A stretch of DNA of 33,694 nucleotides. Source: a virus. The notes beneath the pieces are model-generated. The model saw only the letters and a list, made by a program, of their open reading frames with translations. It ran no database searches and was not told where the DNA came from. Shown here piece by piece: positions 8,157 to 14,358 of this stretch. Where the stretch lies: positions 1 through 33,694 of IMG/VR virus record IMGVR_UViG_3300042567_001187; one strand, written 5' to 3'. Position 1 is the first letter of the stretch. Every line of letters starts with the position of its first letter. The position numbers and the translations under genes are program-made.

Positions 8157-8771
8157 ATGACGACAATTGCAGGAATACAGGGTGATGGATATGTCGTCGT
8201 CGCTGCCGACACAAGGATATCCTCACTTGACGACTCTGGAAATGCGTACCAGATATCCACACTTGGGTCTGGTTCAGCCAAGATTGCCATAAACGGCAAA
8301 TACCTCCTAGGCGCTGCGGGCGACATGAGGGCCATAAACCTTCTTCACCATGCCTTCCAACCTCCTGCTCCTACAGTAGGGCTAAAGGGGAAGAGACTAG
8401 ACTCCTTTATGACGACCAAGTTTATCCCGGCACTAAGGTCTTGTTTTGAAACCCACGGGTATTCGGCTGGGAACAATAACAACAACACTATTGCTGAGCA
8501 GGATTCATCAATAATGGTTGTCATCAATTCCACGATTTATATCGTTGAGAACGACTACTCATGGACACCGGAAGCGTCTGGTCTGTATGCGACTGGCACT
8601 GGAGCGCCTTACGCACTAGGAGCGCTACAAGTATTGGTCGCCGGCAAGAAGTTATCGCCGGCTCAAGCAAAGAGCGCATTACTCAAAGCACTGCAGGTTT
8701 CTGCCAAGTTTGACCCTTATACGGGTAGCCCATTTAACACTTACGTACAGGAATCGGAGAAGACGAAGTGA
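8157..8771 (+). CDS. Proteasome beta / HslV-like Ntn hydrolase
   Basis: 204 aa with a GAGGTG ribosome site. After Met removal the N-terminus is Thr-Thr-Ile-Ala-Gly, matching the catalytic Thr1 of 20S beta and HslV subunits. Asp falls at mature position 17 (VVVAADTR), the classical Asp17. GSAKIAINGKYLLGAAGD matches the KKI...AGxxGD strand-turn, and ATGTGAPYALGA (146-157) matches the HslV-type SGxxYALGA region. No propeptide is seen. The Lys33 equivalent is unclear: the nearest Lys is mature K41, after a longer loop. The protein could assemble as a phage peptidase ring, or be a catalytically altered relative that interacts with the host proteasome. The gene is monocistronic, with its own promoter, before a WhiB gene. 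Confidence 0.75.
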   Translation: MTTIAGIQGDGYVVVAADTRISSLDDSGNAYQISTLGSGSAKIAINGKYLLGAAGDMRAINLLHHAFQPPAPTVGLKGKRLDSFMTTKFIPALRSCFETHGYSAGNNNNNTIAEQDSSIMVVINSTIYIVENDYSWTPEASGLYATGTGAPYALGALQVLVAGKKLSPAQAKSALLKALQVSAKFDPYTGSPFNTYVQESEKTK

Positions 8772-8858
8772 CGCCCATTAATACCTACCATGTTTCTGAA
8801 TTCAGGGATATCCCTAAGGAGAGAGAGAACAATCTATATAGGGAGAGAAGAAGATTTT

Positions 8859-9191
8859 ATGCCCAATAAAGATAGCCCTAATATAATTGCCCAATCAGAT
8901 AAATCTGTGGATATACAGGATTTAGACCTGTTTGAGTATGCAGGTTGCAAAGGCAAAACTCATTTGATGTTCCCCAAAGAACATAAGGATATTACCTATA
9001 TTGCAGAAGCAAGAGCCATATGCAAATCGTGTCCGGTTCAAAGCAAGTGCTTAGAGTACGCACTAGAGTTTCCGGCTGCCGATATGCACGGAGTATGGGC
9101 AGGACTTACCAGTAGACAACTAGCCGCTGAGCAAAGAAGAAGAGGGGTCAAACCTATTAGACCGACCCTTAGTCAAATGTGGGGAAACTAG
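8859..9191 (+). CDS. WhiB-family Fe-S transcription factor
   Basis: 110 aa from ATG 8859 (GGGAGAG upstream; a longer frame to 8790 is less supported). Four cysteines C30, C55, C58 and C64 (C-x24-C-x2-C-x5-C) are the WhiB [4Fe-4S] ligands, followed by the GVWAG turn (78-82) and a basic tail (QRRRGVKP) that contacts DNA. WhiB proteins are restricted to Actinobacteria and their phages and bind sigma factor region 4 in the primary holoenzyme. That makes this a candidate regulator of the repeated promoter family further right. Its stop overlaps the convergent gene by 4 bp. Confidence 0.9.
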   Translation: MPNKDSPNIIAQSDKSVDIQDLDLFEYAGCKGKTHLMFPKEHKDITYIAEARAICKSCPVQSKCLEYALEFPAADMHGVWAGLTSRQLAAEQRRRGVKPIRPTLSQMWGN

Positions 9192-9529
9192 CCCACCCTG
9201 AAAGAACAGGTGTTGCAGTACTCGGCTTTATCAAAGGTAACTATCTGCATGTTGCATTCTTCTTTACCGCAAGGCATAAGGATTTTCTCACCCTCTAGAT
9301 AGGAACGTAAGTAATCCGCAGGGGTTGGTTTCGGATTGGGGGCAGGAGCAGGGGGAATACTCTTTTCCGACTGGCAGAACTCCCAGATGGTGTAGTTCAT
9401 GAATCCTGATAGAGACATACCGGCTTCTTCGGCGGCTTTTATCAGAAGGTTCTTTTGAGCACCAGTTACCTTTACGGTCACAACATGCTCACTCTTGGGA
9501 TGTCTTGATTGCTTGGGTTTACGACCCAT
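9188..9529 (-). CDS. Ribbon-helix-helix plus zinc-knuckle protein
   Basis: 113 aa. The N-terminal basic part (MGRKPKQSRHPKSEH) leads into VVTVKVTGAQKNLLIKAAEEAGMSLSGFMNYTIWEF, a ribbon-helix-helix fold. A Pro-rich linker follows, then PCGKEECNMQIVTFDKAEYCNTCSF, a four-Cys zinc knuckle. It is probably a dimeric DNA-binding regulator. GGTGGAAC lies upstream and the start overlaps the preceding gene by 11 nt. It is the last gene of the replication operon. Confidence 0.65.
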   Translation of the reverse strand: MGRKPKQSRHPKSEHVVTVKVTGAQKNLLIKAAEEAGMSLSGFMNYTIWEFCQSEKSIPPAPAPNPKPTPADYLRSYLEGEKILMPCGKEECNMQIVTFDKAEYCNTCSFRVG

Positions 9530-9716
9530 CTCGTTCCACCAACATCGTTAGGTATTCGGTAAGCGTCATATCAAACGCCCGTGCCTTAGACATTAGCAGA
9601 AGTTTCAGTTCGGCTGGAATCCGTAGAGTCAGGGTAACGAAAGGAGTTTCAGGGTCTTTTGGGGGACGGCCTGGGTTGCGCTTCACTTCGTGAACATTCC
9701 GTGGAGAGAGGTCCAT
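9519..9716 (-). CDS. Small ribbon-helix-helix protein with AT-hook-like arm
   Basis: 65 aa. The basic arm VKRNPGRPPKDP contains GRP, an AT-hook-like minor-groove motif. It is followed by FVTLTLRIPAELKLLLMSKARAFDMTLTEYLTMLVERDGS, an Arc/CopG-type ribbon-helix-helix. It overlaps both neighbours, indicating translational coupling. Two adjacent RHH genes in one operon suggest duplication followed by divergence. Likely an operon autoregulator. Confidence 0.6.
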   Translation of the reverse strand: MDLSPRNVHEVKRNPGRPPKDPETPFVTLTLRIPAELKLLLMSKARAFDMTLTEYLTMLVERDGS

Positions 9717-9913
9717 TCACCACACCAGTATTCAGTAGCAACTGTCTCTGACTTCGGATATCGGTGACAGGTGCCGTAGTTCGTATGCTGAATGTCGGAA
9801 AAGTACCTACAGGTGGAACAGCCCTTAGATGGGAAGTCTGATGTGATGGATACGGTTATGGCTTCATATCCAGGACTTGAAGTTGTTTGACTAGGGAAAT
9901 TGTCTGTATTCAC
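9683..9913 (-). CDS. Cys-rich zinc-binding protein
   Basis: 76 aa, GTG start overlapping the upstream stop (GTGA). CSTCRYFSD-x10-CHRYP-x10-WCGEW gives four Cys in a small module common in phages and plasmids and usually left unannotated. The N-terminal 30 residues are polar and probably disordered. Metal binding is inferred from the cysteines; function unknown. Confidence 0.6.
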   Translation of the reverse strand: MNTDNFPSQTTSSPGYEAITVSITSDFPSKGCSTCRYFSDIQHTNYGTCHRYPKSETVATEYWCGEWTSLHGMFTK

Positions 9914-10389
9914 AACGAATGCGTCTCCTTTTCGGAAATTTTGAATTTTTGTTGTTGGTAATCGGCTACGACTTGTTCGTAGGTCTTGAGGAATTGAATC
10001 TGGTCAGTAGTGCTATGCAACTGATGAGCGGTCTCGCCAAGCATGTCAACCACTTTGGCGATGCACGGGTGAAGCCCCATATTAATTGGCAAACCAGAAT
10101 TGGCCAATTTTATTTGGCTAATTAAAGTGGCCCATGCAACTAGAGGTGTAGGCGCATCCCCCACTTTAGTTTGGGAATTAATGTACGCCCTTCGTAAGTC
10201 TCCAGGCTTAGGCATGAACGGACTGACCGCAGCGTAGTCAAGGAGAGATATCTTGCAGCCGAGGAAGGGGAGGTCTTCCAGCATCTCGTACCAAGCGCGA
10301 AGGATTGTCTTGCGGTCTATATCCAAAAGAGTTTGGTTGTACAGTGCAAATACTTGAGTTACTAGTTCTTCTAGTTCTTGCTTAGTCAC
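9910..10389 (-). CDS. Replicative helicase loader/inhibitor-like protein (G39P-type)
   Basis: 159 aa, GTG start with AAGGAAG upstream and GTGA overlap with the preceding gene. The N-terminal 60 residues (TKQELEELVTQVFALY...RAWYEMLEDLPFLGCKISLLDYAAVSPFMPKPGDLRRAY) have the W-x3-L-x-D...PxPGDLR pattern of phage helicase loader/inhibitor domains such as G39P. These load DnaB-type helicase at the phage origin. A helical C-terminus would contact the helicase. Coupling to a replisome-organizer gene just upstream is the usual arrangement. Confidence 0.65.
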   Translation of the reverse strand: MTKQELEELVTQVFALYNQTLLDIDRKTILRAWYEMLEDLPFLGCKISLLDYAAVSPFMPKPGDLRRAYINSQTKVGDAPTPLVAWATLISQIKLANSGLPINMGLHPCIAKVVDMLGETAHQLHSTTDQIQFLKTYEQVVADYQQQKFKISEKETHSL

Positions 10390-10829
10390 CAGTCTTCCTT
10401 CTCTTCTGTTGATTTATCCAGAATGTCGTGGAACTTCTCAATATGTTCTGCGTCTCTGAAAATCAACTCAATGGAATCATATCGCTTGTTCATCTTATTC
10501 CTCCCCATATGGAACTCAGAGAGAGCGCATCCATCTATGGCTTCCATACATCCCTCTAGGGTGTGGTCAAAGATTGCAGCGCCTAAGTATTGTCTACGTG
10601 TCTCATCTAAGACTGGCTTGCGTTTGGAGCCAGAGCGCATGACTGTTGTCCAGTACTCCCAAAGTTGTTCTATCTGACTGGAAGGAACAGACATTGCTTT
10701 TCTGGAACGAGAAAGTTTTTGCGCTGACACTGGTCTACCGCGCTTAGAAGACTCTGACATGGTAATACCATAATCCTTTCCACCACCGATAGTCAAATCG
10801 TTAAACAATGTTTGAATTGAATTTGACAT
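10386..10829 (-). CDS. Phage replisome organizer / replication initiation protein
   Basis: 147 aa. The C-terminal block GCMEAIDGCALSEFHMGRNKMNKRYDSIELIFRDAEHIEKF is a hallmark of phage replication initiators that sit before helicase loaders. The N-terminal 50 residues are basic and low-complexity (SSKRGRPVSAQKLSRSRK), likely DNA-binding. The start is uncertain: ATG 10829 lacks a clear ribosome site, and ATG 10760 gives a shorter protein. Codons near the N-terminus overlap a degenerate copy of the dispersed TTCCGCCACCGT repeat (10776-10790). The adjacent AT-rich gap is a plausible origin. Confidence 0.65.
   Translation of the reverse strand: MSNSIQTLFNDLTIGGGKDYGITMSESSKRGRPVSAQKLSRSRKAMSVPSSQIEQLWEYWTTVMRSGSKRKPVLDETRRQYLGAAIFDHTLEGCMEAIDGCALSEFHMGRNKMNKRYDSIELIFRDAEHIEKFHDILDKSTEEKEDW
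10776..10790 (+). repeat. Dispersed TTCCGCCACCGT-type repeat, copy 1 (degenerate)
   Basis: CTTTCCACCACCGAT; differs from the consensus at two core positions. It lies inside the N-terminal codons of the replisome-organizer gene. Confidence 0.5.
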
Positions 10830-11171
10830 ATCTACTAACTAACCCCCATTTTGGAAGGGGTCCGGGGAAACCTTTACAAAATTAATTTTTTATTTTTCTG
10901 CAGCGCAAATAGAATTTCTTTTTTCAGAAATGTTTTTTTTACGATGAGGAGGGCGCGCCATCTGTTGTGAAGTACACCATAGCAGTAAGAGCGGAGAACC
11001 GCAACGCACCTATCAAAGTTTTTTTCAAAATGCGTGAAGCCGGCGAATATGGTAATGTTGAGATACCAAAGGAGAGTTTCCTCCTTTCGCTCCTTTGGTT
11101 CCCCCGGGGCTTCGTAGACGGCACAGTTGCTAGCGCGCCTATGTCGCTCGGCTTCGGGGGATTGGGGAGGC
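10830..11171. other. AT-rich then structured intergenic region, candidate origin
   Basis: 342 bases with no supported gene. 10872-10940 is very AT-rich with long T tracts, next to the replication initiator genes. 10946-10953 is a purine-rich GAGGAGGG block. 11065-11161 holds two strong inverted repeats. A GTG-initiated frame from 10967 runs through the region, but it crosses both hairpins and the following gene, so I do not call it. A replication origin or a regulatory RNA is the best guess. Confidence 0.4.
11065..11099. repeat. 10-bp inverted repeat hairpin
   Basis: ACCAAAGGAG (11065-11074) and CTCCTTTGGT (11090-11099) are perfect complements around a 15-nt loop. A second pair, TCCCCCG (11100-11106) and CGGGGGA (11155-11161), follows directly. 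No U-tract, so an operator, origin or structured RNA is more likely than a simple terminator. Confidence 0.5.
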
Positions 11172-11669
11172 TTACTGTGAGTTGCTTTCCGCCACCGTCA
11201 ATGGAAGCAAGAACTCTCCGGACTCCCACATGACACCAACGGTGCAGTATCCGATTACGTCTAGGTAATTGTCGGATACTGATTCGTTCATTGGGGGCTC
11301 ACCTTTCGCGGTGAGGTTTTCTAACCGTGCGATTTTGTCGTGCAGCCTGACCAGGATGCCATCACGTCCGAAGCGTGCGATGTTCTCTGGACCGTAGTCG
11401 TTTTGTTTACGTATCAGGGTCTCAACTAAATTTTCTTCGTTTATTTGAACTCCCGCCGCGCCGGCCGCACGTACTGCAGCGGCCCCGACATTAAAGAATG
11501 CTGCTTCGCCACTGAATTCTGGACTAGTGCTCAGCATGGCCCAGACCTCGTCGTACATGCGGCGGATGTCCTGGAGGTTGATGCTGATGTCTACGTACTC
11601 CGCATTTAGGATTTGAAAAATGATTTTTACAACGCGCGCGGCCGCAGCGTCCCAGGTATTAGATTCCAT
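11172..11669 (-). CDS. DUF1599 / nucleotide-modification-associated-domain-1-like protein
   Basis: 165 aa from ATG 11669 (GGAGAAA upstream; ATG 11681 has none). The C-terminal half, LIRKQNDYGPENIARFGRDGILVRLHDKIARLENL...MNESVSDNYLDVIGYC, matches the DUF1599/Nmad1 pattern (DYG, FG..G...R..DK..RL, D..D..GY). This family is distantly related to MazG-like helical proteins and associated with nucleotide modification or house-cleaning. The last residues (LTVAESNSQ) are encoded by a copy of the dispersed repeat, so the repeat has become part of the reading frame. Confidence 0.7.
   Translation of the reverse strand: MESNTWDAAAARVVKIIFQILNAEYVDISINLQDIRRMYDEVWAMLSTSPEFSGEAAFFNVGAAAVRAAGAAGVQINEENLVETLIRKQNDYGPENIARFGRDGILVRLHDKIARLENLTAKGEPPMNESVSDNYLDVIGYCTVGVMWESGEFLLPLTVAESNSQ
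11184..11198 (+). repeat. Dispersed TTCCGCCACCGT repeat, copy 2
   Basis: GCTTTCCGCCACCGT, followed by CAATGG rather than the GACGATTAG tail. It is read on the opposite strand as the last codons of the DUF1599-like gene. Confidence 0.7.
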
Positions 11670-12051
11670 TGATTTCTCCATTTTTGATTTTGACGAGCGC
11701 TTCTTCTAGAAGACCGTTGAGAATAAGTTCCCAGCCTTTTTCGTGTTTTGATTTATCAAAGTTATTAACAAGTGTTTCCATTAATATTTTTACAATTGAG
11801 CGCGGCCAGGCAGCGATAACAACTCCATCATCAAACGTTTGGAATACTATCGGGTAATCGTCATTTTCAAACGCGCCATCTGGATAATGCATCCCGCGGA
11901 CAATCATCCCTTCACCGGCCGCGACAAATAGAAAGTTTTCGTGATTTTCTTTTTCCGACTCTTCAATATACTTTTCAAGTTCCGGAAATTTTGATGTCAC
12001 TGAACGTACATCCTTGATGAACTTTTTCCATTTTTCGTTTTTCTTACTCAC
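11659..12051 (-). CDS. Hypothetical protein upstream of the DUF1599-like gene
   Basis: 130 aa from GTG 12051, preceded by GGAAAGG 9 nt upstream; this ribosome site lies inside the dispersed repeat copy at 12061-12075. An alternative GTG at 12072 lies within the repeat itself. The sequence is charged and alpha/beta (EKWKKFIKDVRSVTSKFPELEKYIEE...WPRSIVKILMETLVNNF), family not recognised. It overlaps the DUF1599-like gene by 11 nt, suggesting joint expression. Confidence 0.6.
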   Translation of the reverse strand: MSKKNEKWKKFIKDVRSVTSKFPELEKYIEESEKENHENFLFVAAGEGMIVRGMHYPDGAFENDDYPIVFQTFDDGVVIAAWPRSIVKILMETLVNNFDKSKHEKGWELILNGLLEEALVKIKNGEINGI

Positions 12052-12060
12052 GTAGACCGG

Positions 12061-12075
12061 CCTTTCCGCCACCGT
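12061..12075 (+). repeat. Dispersed TTCCGCCACCGT repeat, copy 3
   Basis: CCTTTCCGCCACCGT. Read on the minus strand it contains the GGAAAGG that serves as ribosome site for the gene starting at 12051. Confidence 0.65.
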
Positions 12076-12102
12076 AACAACTTGTAAAGAGTTGTCTTCA
12101 TT

Positions 12103-12131
12103 AATTTATCAGAACCATTCGCGCATTGCAA
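12103..12131 (-). promoter_or_regulatory. Minus-strand sigma70-like promoter candidate
   Basis: On the minus strand: TTGCAA (12131-12126), 17 bp, TAAATT (12108-12103), about 50 nt upstream of GTG 12051. TTGCAA is a palindrome in the divergent gap. It lacks the conserved spacer of the 30-copy module. Confidence 0.35.
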
Positions 12132-12156
12132 TTCTAAATGTTCTATATTTCTATAC

Positions 12157-12528
12157 ATGGACAACAACACTAGATTTAATCTTTATGTCAGAGCCCTTCG
12201 CCAATTCATTGAACGTGCCGGACACTCTCGGGTCCCGGCTGTTTACATTGAGATTGTTGATGGGGCAGAAGTAAACATCGGGGCTTGGGTGGGCTACATC
12301 CGGCAGCGCCGCAAAAAGAACCAGATGGCGGCAGACAAGATTGAAATTCTTGAAAATCTTGCCGGTTGGTCGTGGGGCCCCCTGAAGCCAGGGCCGGCGA
12401 CGAATCATAATAGAAATTCGGAAATTCTGCAGATGCGCAGCCAGGGAATGACCCTCCGCCAAATTGCAGACTCTTACGACCTGAGCCGTCAACGCGTTCA
12501 TCAGATTGTGAAGAAGATTGATGCCTGA
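12157..12528 (+). CDS. Helicase-associated (HA) domain plus sigma-r4-like HTH protein
   Basis: 123 aa. Residues about 5-75 read as one helicase-associated domain (FIERAGHSRVPAVY...VNIGAWVGYIRQRRKKNQMAADKIEILENLAGWSWGP), a DNA-binding helical module normally repeated at the C-termini of bacterial helicases. Residues about 92-121 (RSQGMTLRQIADSYDLSRQRVHQIVKKI) form a helix-turn-helix like sigma-70 region 4. A free-standing HA-HTH fusion is probably a phage transcription regulator. It is a lone + strand pair in a minus-strand block, overlapping the next gene. Confidence 0.7.
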   Translation: MDNNTRFNLYVRALRQFIERAGHSRVPAVYIEIVDGAEVNIGAWVGYIRQRRKKNQMAADKIEILENLAGWSWGPLKPGPATNHNRNSEILQMRSQGMTLRQIADSYDLSRQRVHQIVKKIDA

Positions 12529-12772
12529 CCAGTGGCCGGAGCCCGACTTCGTTAGCCCCGAAGAAGAGCGCCAGTATGCTTTAGATATTGTGAAGCAAGG
12601 AATTCGTTTCATAATTTTTAGTGTCCTAGCGACGACTGTCTTCCTGTGGGTTGTAACAAACATACTTGCTAACGCTAACGTTATTAGTTCAAGCATCTCT
12701 TGGGTGAATTGCGGAATACTTTCTTTGTTTTACGTAATACTCCGCGTTTGGAATTCAACTTTTTTTAAATAA
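12521..12772 (+). CDS. Two-TM membrane protein
   Basis: 83 aa from ATG 12521, overlapping the HA-HTH stop by 8 nt. The N-terminal 25 residues are acidic and cytoplasmic-looking (PDQWPEPDFVSPEEERQY). Two hydrophobic helices follow (about 30-50 and 58-78). Function unknown. Its 3' end overlaps the convergent zinc-ribbon gene by 8 bp. Confidence 0.6.
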   Translation: MPDQWPEPDFVSPEEERQYALDIVKQGIRFIIFSVLATTVFLWVVTNILANANVISSSISWVNCGILSLFYVILRVWNSTFFK

Positions 12773-12971
12773 CGCGGTTACGTACGGGCCAATCACTGAT
12801 TGGTTCACAGGCCCCAGTTGCGTATTGGGTTATTGCTTCTTCAGTCCCACAACCAGAACAGATTTCTGTTTTATCGTCGGCTCTGGAGATTGCTCCAGGG
12901 TATTCGCCTGGTTGCAGGTTAGTAGGGATAAAACTGTCGTTGCAACGTGGGCAGATTCTGGGAACTTTCAT
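12765..12971 (-). CDS. Zinc-ribbon protein of a common phage family
   Basis: 68 aa. CPRCNDSFIPTNLQPGEYPGAISRADDKTEICSGCGTEEAI has two CxxC knuckles around a PGxYPGAxSRxDxxTEIC segment that recurs in many actinophage proteins of unknown function. It ends near SDWPV. A purine-rich stretch upstream (AAGAAAAAGAG) provides the ribosome site. Confidence 0.7.
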   Translation of the reverse strand: MKVPRICPRCNDSFIPTNLQPGEYPGAISRADDKTEICSGCGTEEAITQYATGACEPISDWPVRNRVI

Positions 12972-13030
12972 TTTTTTCTCTTTTTCTTACGGCCGCAGCC
13001 GGCAAGTAGTATTGTACAGATTTAACGGAG

Positions 13031-13045
13031 GCTTTCCACCACCGT
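13031..13045 (+). repeat. Dispersed TTCCGCCACCGT repeat, copy 4 (one core change)
   Basis: GCTTTCCACCACCGT followed by CAGTGCTAA. It lies 6 bp beyond the stop of the minus-strand gene ending at 13051. Confidence 0.6.
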
Positions 13046-13050
13046 CAGTG

Positions 13051-13197
13051 CTAAAGACTAATAATATTCCGGTCAATGGCGCACTCTATGCAGCATGCAA
13101 CTCGGCAACCGTGTTTGATTTCCCAGACTGGCTCGTCATCAACGAACTCGTCGCAGTAATGGCAGTAGCCCCGACGCGAGCCCCAGAACTCTACCAT
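13051..13197 (-). CDS. Zinc-ribbon microprotein
   Basis: 48 aa, starting MVEFWGSRRGYCHYCDEF and ending DRNIISL. CHYC and CRVACCIEC supply two knuckles. GGGGAAAG lies 5-6 nt upstream and the ATG overlaps the preceding stop by 7 nt (ATGGTAG). It follows another Cys-rich gene, so the two may act together. Confidence 0.6.
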   Translation of the reverse strand: MVEFWGSRRGYCHYCDEFVDDEPVWEIKHGCRVACCIECAIDRNIISL

Positions 13198-13460
13198 TGT
13201 CTTTCCCCGTGTTTGAGGAATGAGTAGCAGTCTTCGTGGTAGTTGCCGTAGTAAGACACTCCGTCTTTCTCGTAATCAACTCGGACTTCAGTGTCAAGGT
13301 AGATAGTTTGTTCGCACTCGTCACATTCAAAGCCTGCACACTCAGCGCAAGCCCACCCGTCATCGGTTGGTAGACGGTTCACAAAGAGACCAAAGCCTGA
13401 GTTGAACGCTGTTGAGCGTCCACAGTGCACACATTCGTCAGTTTCAATCTTGTGTTGCAT
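13191..13460 (-). CDS. LIM-like multi-Cys zinc-binding protein
   Basis: 89 aa from ATG 13460 (AAGGAG upstream; the longer open frame to 13616 has no such site). CVHCGRS, CAECAGFECDEC and HEDCY give seven Cys and a His, enough for two zinc sites in LIM or treble-clef style. The rest is beta-rich (IYLDTEVRVDYEKDGVSYYGNY). It is translationally coupled on both sides in a four-gene small-protein operon. Confidence 0.65.
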   Translation of the reverse strand: MQHKIETDECVHCGRSTAFNSGFGLFVNRLPTDDGWACAECAGFECDECEQTIYLDTEVRVDYEKDGVSYYGNYHEDCYSFLKHGERQW

Positions 13461-13650
13461 TGTTTTCTCCTTGTAGGTAGACCATGTATCCGTTGTCGTC
13501 TTGGGCGATGCCAGTAACCCACAGGTCGTCTGCACCATCTTGGTCGTCTCCGACAGCGCTACGCACCTTGTGGAGAGCCATAGAAAAAGCCTCTTTTTCG
13601 TCGTTCGTCTCCACATCAGTGGTGACCATCACGGTTACTCGGTAAGTCAT
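13444..13650 (-). CDS. Small hypothetical beta/alpha protein
   Basis: 68 aa, AAAGGGG upstream. It starts TYRVTVMVTTDVETNDEKEAFSMALHKVRSAVG, a beta-strand then helix pattern seen in many tiny phage proteins, with an acidic middle (GDDQDGADD). It overlaps the downstream Cys-rich gene by 17 nt and the upstream Api92-like gene by 4 nt. Function not recognised. Confidence 0.6.
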   Translation of the reverse strand: MTYRVTVMVTTDVETNDEKEAFSMALHKVRSAVGDDQDGADDLWVTGIAQDDNGYMVYLQGENNATQD

Positions 13651-14264
13651 ACTGATATCCCCTTTCGGAACTGGGCGTACTCAGAAAAGATAGCGTCAGT
13701 TTTTTCTTCTTTCCATGCTTCGTACTTCTGCATTGAAACTTCATCGTCCCAATCAACTTCGCCTTCGTATGAGCAAGGCTCGTACATGGACTCAAATACG
13801 GTTGCTCCGTCTTGCATCACCTGAGTGCCTGCAAAGAAACCAGCCTCTTCGTCATAATCAAATATGAAGAACAGTGTAGGGAACATTGCAGAGACCTTGA
13901 GGAACCCAGCATCTGCTGGTCCCCATGCAGTCTGATAGTGAACTAGAACTTCCCATGAGCCGTCACTGAACTCCATGGGGTTACCGATGTCGGTATCGCA
14001 GTCGCCCCACTTGGTTCCCCAAATGTCGTACTGCCAGTTGTACCAGTCTTGGTGACCGTACTTAGCAATGTTCAATTCTTGTTGCTTGCGCAGTTCTGCC
14101 ATTTTCTCTTCGTCCTGAAAGGAACCCGAGACAGTGTCTCGCAGTTCTGCAGGGCAGGGAATGTATGACTCAAGGATACTGTTGTCCTTGATTCCGTCTG
14201 CGAATCTTTTTATTTCTTCTTCTGAGCCTTTGACGGTCAGTGTGGTTGATACCCAGTTAGGCAT
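13647..14264 (-). CDS. Api92-like protein with ferredoxin-like fold (DUF1281 type)
   Basis: 205 aa. MPNWVSTTLTVKG opens the protein, followed by an IPCPAEL block, then QDWYNWQYDIWGTKWGDCDTDI. This is the signature order (MPNW, PxPxEL, W..NWGTKWD) of the phage/plasmid Api92-like family, whose role is not established. AAGGAG lies 5 nt upstream. A module promoter at 14287-14315 leaves a leader of about 16 nt, so this gene is leadered rather than leaderless. Confidence 0.75.
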   Translation of the reverse strand: MPNWVSTTLTVKGSEEEIKRFADGIKDNSILESYIPCPAELRDTVSGSFQDEEKMAELRKQQELNIAKYGHQDWYNWQYDIWGTKWGDCDTDIGNPMEFSDGSWEVLVHYQTAWGPADAGFLKVSAMFPTLFFIFDYDEEAGFFAGTQVMQDGATVFESMYEPCSYEGEVDWDDEVSMQKYEAWKEEKTDAIFSEYAQFRKGISV

Positions 14265-14286
14265 AATAACTCCTTAGTAGAACTTC

Positions 14287-14315
14287 ATTTTACGGGTAGT
14301 AAGGGCTAGCCACAA
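14287..14315 (-). promoter_or_regulatory. Module promoter 1 (leadered, Api92-like operon)
   Basis: Minus strand: TTGTGG, 17-bp spacer CTAGCCCTTACTACCCG, TAAAAT, then GAAGTT. A short 5' UTR with AAGGAG follows. It shows that the module is a promoter and not a translation signal. Confidence 0.75.
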
Positions 14316-14350
14316 CCCCACAACCAACAAAGGAGCAAGTGGTTGTGGGG
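14316..14350 (-). terminator. 11-bp hairpin ending the MoxR-VWA operon
   Basis: CCCCACAACCA (14316-14326) and TGGTTGTGGGG (14340-14350) pair perfectly around 13 nt, just after the VWA stop and directly against the next promoter's -35. It lacks a U-tract, so termination is uncertain; it may insulate the two units. Confidence 0.45.
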
Positions 14351-14358
14351 CGTAGCGG

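Noticed and set aside
10967-11233. 88-aa + strand frame with GTG start and a purine-rich block upstream
   Set aside because: The spacing to GAGGAGGG is long, the frame crosses two strong hairpins and the 3' end of the DUF1599-like gene, and its C-terminus is repeat-derived.
12518-12520. TTG start one codon before ATG 12521
   Set aside because: ATG at 12521 gives a normal start with the overlap typical of this genome.
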